DNA of 64,000 nucleotides from Streptomyces noursei ATCC 11455 (lineage in GTDB: Bacteria; Actinomycetota; Actinomycetes; Streptomycetales; Streptomycetaceae): contig NZ_CP011533.1 in assembly GCF_001704275.1 (NCBI RefSeq), forward strand, positions 5,208,001 to 5,272,000. The letters are read 5' to 3'. This document shows, piece after piece, positions 19,462 through 26,876 of the stretch (the first letter of the stretch is position 1; the number at the start of each line of letters is the position of its first letter). Position numbers and translations under genes: made by a program. Under the pieces are notes generated by a model. It did not search any database, was not told the DNA's origin, and saw nothing but the letters and a program-made list of their open reading frames with translations.

Positions 19462-20984
19462 TGAGTCAGGTCACCTCGCTGGTCCAGTCCGTCGACTGGC
19501 TCGCCATCGCCCCGCCCACCCTCACCGCCGCCGTCGCCCTGGTGGTGCTGGTCGCCGACCTCTTCCTGCCGACCGCCCGGAAGCCCCTGTTGGGCTGGCT
19601 CGCCACCGCCGGCCTGGCCGCCTCCGCGCTCCTGCTGCTGCCCCTCCTGGACGGCCGCCGCCGCACCTTCTGCCTCACCGGCACCCCCGACGCGTGCAGC
19701 TACGTGGCCGACCACTTCACCCTGATCGTCCAGTTCCTGGTGCTCGGCGGCGCGCTCCTGACGGCGCTGCTGTCCATCGACACCCTCAAGGACCACGACC
19801 TGCCCGCCGGGGAGTACTGGTTCCTGCTGCTCTCCTCCGCGGCCGGCGCCGCCCTGCTGCCCGCCTCCCGCGACCTGGCCACCCTGGTCATCGCCCTGGA
19901 GGTCGCCTCGCTGCCCGCCTTCGCCCTGGTCGGGCTGCGCCGCGGCGACCGGCTCTCCTCCGAGGCGGCACTGAAGTTCTTCCTCTCCTCGGTGGCCGCC
20001 ACCGCCGTGATGCTCCTCGGTGTCAGCTTCGTCTACGCGGCCACCGGGAGCCTCCACCTCTCCCGGGTGGCGCACGCCCTGGCCGCCCTCCCCGACCCCC
20101 GCCTGGCCACCCTGGCCAGCGCCGGCGTCGCGCTCACCCTCGTCGGCTTCGCCTTCAAGACCGCCGCCGCCCCGTTCCACTTCTGGGTGCCCGACACCTA
20201 CGTCGGCGCGCCGCTGCCGATCGCCGCGTACCTCTCCGTGGTCGGCAAGGCCGTCGGCTTCTCCGGCCTGATCCTGGTCACCGTCCAGGGCTTCCCCGCC
20301 TACGCGGACGTCTGGGGCCCGGCGCTGGCCGTGCTGGCCGCGCTCACCATGACCGTCGGCAACGCCGCCGCCCTCCGCCAGGACCCGGACCGCGCCCACA
20401 GCGCGATCCGCCTGCTCGCCTGGTCCTCCGTCGGCCAGGCCGGCTACCTGCTGGTCCCGATCGCCGCGGCCGGCTACGCCCACGACCCCGCGCACGCCAT
20501 CGGCGCGACCGTCGCCTACGCCCTGATGTACGCCGCGGTGAACCTCGGCGCCTTCGCCGTCGCCGCCCTGGTGGCCCGCACCAGCCCCGCCAACCGCCTC
20601 GCCGACTACCGGGGCCTCTACCATCGCCGCCCCCTGGTGGCGCTCGCCCTCGGCTTCTTCCTGCTGTGCCTCGCGGGCCTGCCGCCGGGCATCATCGGCC
20701 TGTTCGCCAAGGTGACGGTCTTCTCCGCGGCGGTCGACGCCGGGCTCGGCTGGCTGGCCGTCGTCATGGCCGTGAACGTCGTGATCGCGCTCTACTACTA
20801 CCTCCAGTGGACGGCGGTCCTCTTCCGGCCCGCCGAGACCCCGGCCGGCGAGCCCGCCGGAGCGCCCCGCGCCCCGATCCCGGCGGCCCTCACCACCGCC
20901 CTGACCCTCGCCACCGTGCTGGGCGTCGCCCTCTCCGGCGCCCCCCAGCTCGTCCTCCGGTTCGCCGCCGGCGCCCTCCTGTAG
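19458..20984 (+). CDS. nuoN: NADH-quinone oxidoreductase subunit N
   Basis: Third antiporter-like subunit, 508 residues from GTG 19458 (ATG 19461 is one codon later). The conserved lysine loop reads KTAAAPFHFWVPDTYVGAPLPIAAYLSVVGKAVGF, then AIRLLAWSSVGQAGYLL. Last gene of the operon. A perfect palindrome CCGCCGTACGGCGG (20993-21006) follows the stop codon and may help end transcription. Confidence 0.97.
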   Translation: MMSQVTSLVQSVDWLAIAPPTLTAAVALVVLVADLFLPTARKPLLGWLATAGLAASALLLLPLLDGRRRTFCLTGTPDACSYVADHFTLIVQFLVLGGALLTALLSIDTLKDHDLPAGEYWFLLLSSAAGAALLPASRDLATLVIALEVASLPAFALVGLRRGDRLSSEAALKFFLSSVAATAVMLLGVSFVYAATGSLHLSRVAHALAALPDPRLATLASAGVALTLVGFAFKTAAAPFHFWVPDTYVGAPLPIAAYLSVVGKAVGFSGLILVTVQGFPAYADVWGPALAVLAALTMTVGNAAALRQDPDRAHSAIRLLAWSSVGQAGYLLVPIAAAGYAHDPAHAIGATVAYALMYAAVNLGAFAVAALVARTSPANRLADYRGLYHRRPLVALALGFFLLCLAGLPPGIIGLFAKVTVFSAAVDAGLGWLAVVMAVNVVIALYYYLQWTAVLFRPAETPAGEPAGAPRAPIPAALTTALTLATVLGVALSGAPQLVLRFAAGALL

Positions 20985-21184
20985 GGCCCGCCCCGCCGTA
21001 CGGCGGACGGCGGCCCCGTCCGCCCACCGGTCACCCCTCCGGCCGTGCCCCGCCCGCCCTCCGACCAGGCACGGGCCGGGGAACCACCCCCGCCCCTCTC
21101 GCGTTGACCAGTGAGTAAGGGTCCACTGGAGAGTGGAGAAACGAAGCAAAGGGTTCCCCTGCCGCACCACTTGGAGGGCGTACC

Positions 21185-22054
21185 GTGCACCGCCGGCACA
21201 ACGGGCTCAGGACCGCCGTACTCCTCGGGGGACTGTCCGCACTCATCATCGTCATCGGCAGTCTTTTCGGCCGTACGGGCCTGATCGTCGCGGTCCTGGT
21301 CGCCGTGGGCACCAACGCCTACGCGTACTGGAACAGCGACAAGCTCGCCCTGCGCGCGATGCGGGCCCGCCCGGTCAGCGAGTTCGAGGCGCCCCAGCTC
21401 TACCGCATGGTCCGCGAGCTCTCGACCGCCGCCCGCCAGCCCATGCCGCGGCTGTACATCTCCCCGACCCAGGCCCCCAACGCCTTCGCCACCGGCCGCA
21501 ATCCGCGCAACGCCGCGGTCTGCTGCACCGACGGCATCCTGCGGATCCTCGACGAGCGCGAGCTGCGCGGCGTCATCGGCCACGAACTCAGCCACGTCTA
21601 CAACCGCGACATCCTGATCTCCTCCGTCGCCGGCGCGCTGGCCTCGGTCGTGATGTTCCTGGTCAACTTCGCCTGGCTGATCCCCGTGGGCCGCTCCGAC
21701 GATGACGACGAGGGCCCGGGCCTCCTGGGCACACTGCTGATCATGATCCTCGGCCCGGTGGCGGCCTCGCTGATCCAGCTCGCCGTCAGCCGCTCCCGCG
21801 AGTACCAGGCCGACGCCTCCGGCGCCCAGCTCACCGGCGACCCGCTCGCCCTGGCCTCCGCGCTCCGCAAGCTGGAGATCGGCACCCAGCAGCTCCCGCT
21901 GCCCCCCGAGCCCCGATTGGAGACCGCCGGCCACATGATGATCGCCAATCCGTTCCGCCGCGGTGAGGGCCTTTCCCGCCTCTTCTCCACCCACCCGCCG
22001 ATGCGCGAGCGCATCGCCCGGCTGGAGCAGATGGCCGGCCATCACCGCCCCTGA
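21185..22054 (+). CDS. htpX: HtpX-type membrane zinc metalloprotease (M48)
   Basis: Inner-membrane protease homologue for quality control of membrane proteins, 289 residues from GTG. Two N-terminal membrane segments (residues ~10-27, ~31-48) precede the catalytic domain. The zinc motif HELSH has H133, E134 and H137. Two more segments follow (~148-170, ~182-200). The third zinc ligand is probably the Glu of [13 protein letters not shown], and the tail has [13 protein letters not shown]. It lies 200 bases downstream of nuoN; that gap contains TTGACC at 21104-21109, but no clear -10. Confidence 0.95.
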   Translation: MHRRHNGLRTAVLLGGLSALIIVIGSLFGRTGLIVAVLVAVGTNAYAYWNSDKLALRAMRARPVSEFEAPQLYRMVRELSTAARQPMPRLYISPTQAPNAFATGRNPRNAAVCCTDGILRILDERELRGVIGHELSHVYNRDILISSVAGALASVVMFLVNFAWLIPVGRSDDDDEGPGLLGTLLIMILGPVAASLIQLAVSRSREYQADASGAQLTGDPLALASALRKLEIGTQQLPLPPEPRLETAGHMMIANPFRRGEGLSRLFSTHPPMRERIARLEQMAGHHRP

Positions 22055-22172
22055 GGTCGATCGCCGACCGCCCTTGGGGGACAGGCGCGCGAAACACGCA
22101 ACGTTTCCCGCGGCCGGCGGCGTCTAGGACGGCGGAACCACTCCCCGACCTGCCCCTGGAAGGCTGCCGATC

Positions 22173-22565
22173 ATGAAGTTCATCCTCAACATCCTCTGGC
22201 TGGTCCTCAGCGGCTTCTGGATGGCGGTCGGCTACGTCATCGCCGGAGTCATCTGCTGCGTACTGATCGTCACGATCCCGTTCGGCGTTGCCAGTTTTCG
22301 TATCGCGGGCTACGCCCTGTGGCCGTTCGGCCGGACGACCGTGGAGCGCCGGGACGCCGGCGCCGGTTCGGCGATCGGCAACCTGATCTGGATCGTCTTC
22401 GCGGGCTGGTGGCTGGCCCTGGGCCACATCGTCACCGGCGTCGCCCAGTGCGTGACGATCATCGGCATCCCGCTGGGCATCGCCAACTTCAAGATGATCC
22501 CGCTCTCCCTGCTGCCGCTGGGCCGCGAGATCGTCCCCACCGACCAGCCGTTCGCCACCCGCTGA
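22173..22565 (+). CDS. YccF domain-containing membrane protein
   Basis: 130-residue membrane protein with two internally repeated hydrophobic halves (YccF domain). Half one has IPFGVASFRIAGYALWPFGR and half two has IPLGIANFKMIPLSLLPLGR. GGAAGG at 22158-22163 is the probable ribosome-binding site. The molecular function of the family is not established. It converges on the frameshifted gene at 22569, with three bases between the stop codons. Confidence 0.93.
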   Translation: MKFILNILWLVLSGFWMAVGYVIAGVICCVLIVTIPFGVASFRIAGYALWPFGRTTVERRDAGAGSAIGNLIWIVFAGWWLALGHIVTGVAQCVTIIGIPLGIANFKMIPLSLLPLGREIVPTDQPFATR

Positions 22566-22568
22566 CCC

Positions 22569-23170
22569 TCAGGCCGGCAGGGCGCGCACCAGCCCCCTCG
22601 GGGCCGTGAACCGCCGGAAGCCCAGCGGCTCCACGCCGTCCAGCCCGCCGAGGAAGCGCATCACCGGCCCGCCGTCCAGCAGTCGGGTGTCCACCACCCG
22701 CTGGTGGGACTGCGGGTCGGCCCATTCGCTGTAGTCGACGACCCGGGTGCCGTCCTCGGAGAGGTGGAAGTACGAGGCGATCGCGCCGTCCCCGGCCCGC
22801 CGGTGCCGACGCCCCCGACGCCGTCCAGTACCGCCGCCAGCCGGTCCGTCAGCCCCGCGGCCCCGGTCCGCAGGAACTCCCGGCGCGCCGCATGGCTGGT
22901 CCACTGGCCGTAGTTGAGCACGTTCCGCCCGTCCGTCCCGGTGAACAGCACCCGGGACAGCAACCCGTCCGGCAGCGGCGCCTCCGCCCAGGCGCGGGCC
23001 ACCCCGTCCATCACCGCCCGCTGCCGCTCCGGCCCACCCGTGTCCCACTCGCCGATCAGCACCGCCCCGGCGTCCGGACGCCGGACGTCGGGGAACACAT
23101 CGACCCGGAACCCGGCCGGCGACGATGCGGGCGTGGAAGGAGACGTGGGGAAAGGCGTGTCGGCAGTCAT
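22569..23170 (-). pseudogene. Frameshifted antibiotic-biosynthesis-monooxygenase-like gene
   Basis: Two reading frames together make one protein of about 200 residues. The N-terminal part begins MTADTPFPTSP and includes AVLIGEWDTGG and NVLNYGQWTSHAARREFL. The C-terminal part is in the next frame: ASYFHLSEDGTRVVDYSEWADPQSHQRVV to the stop at 22569. Both halves look like ABM (dimeric alpha-beta barrel) domains. The break is at about 22790-22800, at a CCCC/GGCCC run, where adding one base would restore the frame. This is either a true loss or a sequencing error. The substrate is unknown. Confidence 0.75.
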
Positions 23171-23224
23171 GCGACCACCCTGCGACCTCGACCAGGCTTG
23201 AGGTCAACCCCCGTGTCCCGCAAC

Positions 23225-23267
23225 GCCGTTGGGGCGGCGCGCTCCCGTGTCGCGCCGCCCCAACGGC
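23225..23267 (-). terminator. Terminator downstream of yajQ
   Basis: Perfect 17-base inverted repeat GCCGTTGGGGCGGCGCG (23225-23241) / CGCGCCGCCCCAACGGC (23251-23267) with a 9-base loop. It lies 33 bases past the yajQ stop codon on the minus strand. Confidence 0.8.
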
Positions 23268-23299
23268 TCCCGCCCGTCACCCGCCCTCGGCGGGGACGC

Positions 23300-23788
23300 T
23301 CAGCGGTAGTTGACGAACTGGATCGCGAAGTCCAGGTCCTTGCCGCGCAGCAGCTGCTGGACGGCCTGCAGGTCGTCCCGGCTCTTGGAGGTGACGCGCA
23401 GCTCGTCGCCCTGCACCTGCGCCTTGACGCCCTTCGGCCCCTCGTCGCGGATGATCTTGGCGACCTTCTTCGCGTTCTCCTGGGAGATGCCCTCCTCCAT
23501 CGAGGCGGAGATCCTGTACTCCTTGCCCGACGCCTGCGGCTCGCCGGCGTCCAGCGCCTTGAGCGAGATGCCGCGCTTGATCAGCTTGGACTGGAAGATG
23601 TCCAGGACGGCCTTCACCCGCTCCTCGGCGCTGGCCCGCATCTCGATCTTCTCGCCCGACCACTGGATCGACGCGTCCACGCCCTTGAAGTCGTAGCGCT
23701 GCGAGATCTCCTTGGCGGCTTGGTTGAGGGCGTTGTCGACCTCCTGCCGCTCGACCTTCGAGACGATGTCGAAACTGGAGTCGGCCAT
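23300..23788 (-). CDS. YajQ family nucleotide/cyclic-di-GMP-binding protein
   Basis: 162 residues from ATG 23788, beginning [23 protein letters not shown], the typical YajQ N-terminus, and ending in [12 protein letters not shown]. Two ferredoxin-like RNP folds are expected from the family. Xanthomonas members bind cyclic di-GMP; the actinobacterial role is not settled. The frame is open to 23902, but the added residues are not family-like. The gene is divergent from tRNA-Tyr. Confidence 0.95.
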   Translation of the reverse strand: MADSSFDIVSKVERQEVDNALNQAAKEISQRYDFKGVDASIQWSGEKIEMRASAEERVKAVLDIFQSKLIKRGISLKALDAGEPQASGKEYRISASMEEGISQENAKKVAKIIRDEGPKGVKAQVQGDELRVTSKSRDDLQAVQQLLRGKDLDFAIQFVNYR

Positions 23789-23976
23789 GGTGGATTGGCT
23801 CCTCGTACGTAGATCCATCAGGGATGCGGCCCTTCCCGGACCGCCTGCCAAGCCTAGCCACCCGGCCAAGATCCAGCGCTCCCGAATCGAGTGGCAGAGC
23901 ACCCCCTGTCATCGGGTATGGTTTACGTCGTTGCCAGGGAACACCGCCCCACAGCGGGATCCCGGACGACACCCCC

Positions 23977-24058
23977 GGCGGTGTGCCCGAGCGGCCAAAG
24001 GGAGCAGACTGTAAATCTGCCGGCTTCGCCTTCCCAGGTTCGAATCCTGGCGCCGCCA
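23977..24058 (+). tRNA. tRNA-Tyr (GTA)
   Basis: 82-base class II tRNA. Acceptor GGCGGTG (23977-23983) pairs with CGCCGCC (24051-24057), with discriminator A 24058. The anticodon arm is GCAGA-CTGTAAA-TCTGC with GTA at 24011-24013. The variable arm is long, and the T arm is CCAGG-TTCGAAT-CCTGG. CCA is not fully encoded. TATGGT at 23917-23922 may be its -10 element. In S. coelicolor the element SLP1 integrates at a tRNA-Tyr gene; here the site looks unoccupied. Confidence 0.96.
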
Positions 24059-24066
24059 CAGCCATG

Positions 24067-24107
24067 AAGGACCCCTGAATCGTAGGAATACGGTTCAGGG
24101 GTTCTTT
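24067..24107 (+). terminator. tRNA-Tyr terminator
   Basis: A 16-pair stem, 24067-24082 with 24091-24106, contains the perfect arm ACCCCTGAA / TTCAGGGGT, has an 8-base loop, and ends in TTCTTT. It begins nine bases after the tRNA 3' end. Confidence 0.9.
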
Positions 24108-24226
24108 GTATTGCGGTTCTCTGCGTTGCGTCGCCCCGCGGTCCCGTCTTTCGGGTGGCGGCGCGGCCCGCGGGACGGGGCGGGTGAATTTTCCGCGCCC
24201 CGGTGCGGCTCGCGGCCGGCCGGGTC

Positions 24227-24859
24227 TCACGGCCTCCCGGGCGCGTCTTCGTCGGCCGCCGGCGCGGCGTCCAGCAGTCCGGTGACCAACGCGCGCAGCG
24301 TCCCGGCCACGTGGACGGTCTCGCCGCGCTCCAGCAGCCGCAGGACGCGCTCGTTCTGCAGGGCCCCGATGAGGAAGTGCGCCAGGAGCCCGGCGTCCAG
24401 GTCGGGGCGCTGCGCGGCGAGCAGGGCGCTGACATGACCGTGCCAGAAGGCGTGGAAGGGGTGCTCGCCGCGCGGCGCGTCGTCGGCGGGGCGCTGGGCG
24501 GTGGTGGTGGCGTGGCAGAGCGCGGCCAGCAGGCCCTTGTTGCGGGCGACGAGTTCGACGACGGCGTCCAGGAAGGCGAGCAGCCGCTCCCGCGGGGCGG
24601 CGCCCGGGCCGAGCGGCGGCGGGCCGTCGGTGACCGCCTCGCGCAGCGCCACCGCCCGCTCCTCCATCAGGGCCAGCATCAGGCCCATCCGGCTGCCGAA
24701 GCGGTGGAAGACCGTCCCCTTGCCGACCCCGGCCGCGGCGGCGACCTGTTCCATCGAGATCTTCTCCGGCGGATGGTGCGCCAGGAGCTCCTCGGTCGCC
24801 AGCAGGATGGCGCGCCGGTTCCGTACCGCGTCGGCGCGTTCGCGGCGGGCTTCCGCCAT
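24227..24859 (-). CDS. TetR family transcriptional regulator
   Basis: Repressor-like protein of 210 residues. The N-terminal helix-turn-helix spans residues ~15-60: RAILLATEELLAHH, then ISMEQVAAAAGVGKGTVFHRF. The C-terminal ligand/dimerisation region is variable, so the inducer cannot be predicted. It is transcribed divergently from a quinone oxidoreductase-like gene. The intervening 197 bases contain a palindromic operator, so it most likely represses that neighbour and itself. Confidence 0.94.
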   Translation of the reverse strand: MAEARRERADAVRNRRAILLATEELLAHHPPEKISMEQVAAAAGVGKGTVFHRFGSRMGLMLALMEERAVALREAVTDGPPPLGPGAAPRERLLAFLDAVVELVARNKGLLAALCHATTTAQRPADDAPRGEHPFHAFWHGHVSALLAAQRPDLDAGLLAHFLIGALQNERVLRLLERGETVHVAGTLRALVTGLLDAAPAADEDAPGRP

Positions 24860-24931
24860 CGGCCCTCACCCTCTCCGTCCCGTGTCCTCGGCGCCCGGTC
24901 GGTGCCGGAGGGCCATCATTTCGCAGAAACA

Positions 24932-24991
24932 ACTGGACCAGTGGTCCAGTAATGGCTACGGTCGGCACATAACCTGACCGCCGGTCCAGTT
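24932..24991. promoter_or_regulatory. Palindromic operator(s) in TetR/oxidoreductase divergent region
   Basis: A perfect 19-base palindrome at 24932-24950 has arms ACTGGACCA and TGGTCCAGT around a central G. A second, degenerate copy (TGACC-GCC-GGTCCAGT) lies at about 24974-24990, 40 bases away. Arm length and placement between divergent genes fit TetR-family operators. It is assigned to the adjacent regulator by position only. Confidence 0.65.
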
Positions 24992-25056
24992 GAGCCTGCC
25001 GCGCCGGTCAGGGCCGACCCACCGCTGCGTTTCTTCGACCACCGAGGAGAGCTGGC

Positions 25057-26031
25057 ATGCGACGCGTGCGCTACTACGAGTACGGCGGCCCCGACGTCCT
25101 GACGAGCGAGGAGGCCGAGGTCCCCGCCCCGGGGCCCGGCGAGGTGCTGCTGCGGACCGAGGCGATCGGGGCGAACTTCGTCGACACCAGGATGCGGCGC
25201 GGGCCGGCCGCCGGACCGCTCTTCCGGCGCCCGTTGCCCGGCCGGCTCACCGGCGACGTGGTCGGCACCGTCGAGGCCGCCGGCCCCGGCGTCGACCGCG
25301 AGTTGATCGGGCGGCGGGTCGCGACGCTGAGCGAGGACGCCTTCGCCGAGCAGGTCGTCGCCGACGCCCAGTGGCTCGCCCCGGTACCCGACGGGGTGGA
25401 CCTCGGCGTGGCCAGCATGCTCCCCATGGGCGCCCCGGTCGCCCTCCGGACGCTGCGCACCGGCCAGTTGGCCGCGGGCGAGACCGTCCTGGTCCACTCC
25501 GCGGCCGGCGGCATCGGCCACCTCGCGGTGCAGCTCGCCAAGCTCCTCGGTGCCGGGAAGGTGATCGCCGCGGTCGGCTCACCGGGCAAGTTCGACTTCG
25601 TCCGCTCCTTCGGCGCCGACGCCGCCGTCGACTACTCGGCCGACGACTGGCCGGAGCGGGTCCGCGAGGTCGCGCCCGGGGGAGTGGACCTGGTCCTGGA
25701 CTCCGTCGGCGGCGAGATCCTGCGGCGGAGCCTCGACCTGCTCGCGCCGTTCGGCCGCGTCGTGGTCTACGGTGCCGCCGGCAGCGAACTGCTCGACGTC
25801 CCCGTGACCAGCCTCTTCGCGCTCAGGACGGTCGTCGGGTTCTCCCTGCTGGCCTGGCGCGCGGCGGCCCCGGAACGGGCCCGCGCGGAGATGGCCGAAC
25901 TGGCCGGCCACGCGGCGTCCGGACGGCTGCGCACCGCCGTCCACGCCCGGTTCCCGCTCGCCGACGCGCCCGCCGTGCACCGGCTCATCGAGGAGCGGTC
26001 GCACCTCGGCCGGATCCTCGTCCTGCCGTAA
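25057..26031 (+). CDS. Zinc-independent MDR / quinone oxidoreductase-like NADP-binding protein
   Basis: 324 residues, medium-chain dehydrogenase/reductase of the quinone oxidoreductase group. The N-terminal GroES-like part begins MRRVRYYEYGGPDVL. The Rossmann part has VLVHSAAGGIGHLAVQLAKL (AxxGxxG) and later DLVLDSVGGEILRRSL. No catalytic or structural zinc cysteine set is evident. It probably reduces quinones or enones with NADPH. Divergent from the TetR gene, whose operator lies just upstream. Confidence 0.9.
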   Translation: MRRVRYYEYGGPDVLTSEEAEVPAPGPGEVLLRTEAIGANFVDTRMRRGPAAGPLFRRPLPGRLTGDVVGTVEAAGPGVDRELIGRRVATLSEDAFAEQVVADAQWLAPVPDGVDLGVASMLPMGAPVALRTLRTGQLAAGETVLVHSAAGGIGHLAVQLAKLLGAGKVIAAVGSPGKFDFVRSFGADAAVDYSADDWPERVREVAPGGVDLVLDSVGGEILRRSLDLLAPFGRVVVYGAAGSELLDVPVTSLFALRTVVGFSLLAWRAAAPERARAEMAELAGHAASGRLRTAVHARFPLADAPAVHRLIEERSHLGRILVLP

Positions 26032-26113
26032 CGGGGCCTGCCGCGGGCTCCGGACGACGCTGGGGCGCCGCCCGCCGTCCCTGGCTCCCCGGACGGCCCG
26101 GTGGCCGCCACGG

Positions 26114-26157
26114 GGCGGCGGAGACGCCCTCAGGGCCGTGTGGGCACCTCCGCCGCC
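26114..26157. terminator. Bidirectional terminator between convergent genes
   Basis: Inverted repeat GGCGGCGGAG (26114-26123) / CTCCGCCGCC (26148-26157), continued inside by GCCC/GGGC. It lies between the oxidoreductase stop (26031) and the stop of the minus-strand SDR-like gene (26165). Confidence 0.65.
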
Positions 26158-26164
26158 GCGGGCC

Positions 26165-26827
26165 TCAGTGCGACGCCACGTTCCGGACCGCGTCCGCCAC
26201 CGGCACGTCCCCGCCGATCAGTTCCAGCGTCCGGCCGGCCGTGTCCGGCTCCTCCAGCAGTGCCGCCAGCACGGCCGCCACGTCGTCCCGCGACACCGCG
26301 CCGCGCCCGGTCGCGTCGGCCAACGTCACCTGGCCGGTACCGGGATCGTCGGTGAGCCGGCCCGGACGCAGGATCGTCCAGTCCAGCCCGGCCCGGGCCC
26401 GTACATCGGCGTCCGCGGCGCCCTTGGCCCGCAGATAGGCCGCGAAGACCGGATCGGTGCCCTCCGGGGGCTCCCGGTCCGCGCCCATCGCCGAGACGAC
26501 CACGAAGCGCCGCACGCCGGCCGCCTCGGCGGCGTCCGCGAACAGCGTCGCCGCGCCGCGGTCCACCGTGTCCTTGCGTGCGGCGCCGCTGCCCGGCCCG
26601 GCGCCCGCCGCGAAGACGGCCGCGTCCGCCCCCTCCAGATGCCGGGCGACATCGCCCACCGACGCCGACTCCAGGTCGCAGACCACCGGTTCGGCACCCG
26701 CTGCCAGCAGATCGCCGGCCTGTTCCGGCCGCCGGACGATCCCCGCGACCTCGTCCCCGCGCGCATGCAGCAACCGCTCCAGCCGCAGCGCGATCTGACC
26801 ATGTCCACCTGCGATGACAATGCGCAT
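26165..26827 (-). CDS. NAD(P)-binding SDR-like (NmrA/atypical SDR) protein
   Basis: 220-residue atypical short-chain dehydrogenase. It begins MRIVIAGGHGQIALRLERLL (glycine-rich nucleotide motif GGHGQIA), with a following Arg pair (RRPE) suggesting NADPH. RRFVVVSAMGADREPP and TILRPGRLTDDPGTG are typical of NAD(P)H-binding epimerase-like proteins. ATG 26827 was chosen because it starts the beta-alpha-beta fold. Substrate unknown. It lies 49 bases downstream of the deaminase-like gene on the same strand. Confidence 0.88.
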   Translation of the reverse strand: MRIVIAGGHGQIALRLERLLHARGDEVAGIVRRPEQAGDLLAAGAEPVVCDLESASVGDVARHLEGADAAVFAAGAGPGSGAARKDTVDRGAATLFADAAEAAGVRRFVVVSAMGADREPPEGTDPVFAAYLRAKGAADADVRARAGLDWTILRPGRLTDDPGTGQVTLADATGRGAVSRDDVAAVLAALLEEPDTAGRTLELIGGDVPVADAVRNVASH

Positions 26828-26876
26828 GCTGCCGACCGTACGCCCAACCGCCCCGCCACCCCCGGGGACAGGCCGC

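Noticed and set aside
22692..23812. Plus-strand frames over the ABM pseudogene and yajQ
   Set aside because: Antisense to recognised coding sequence, and composition typical of shadow frames.
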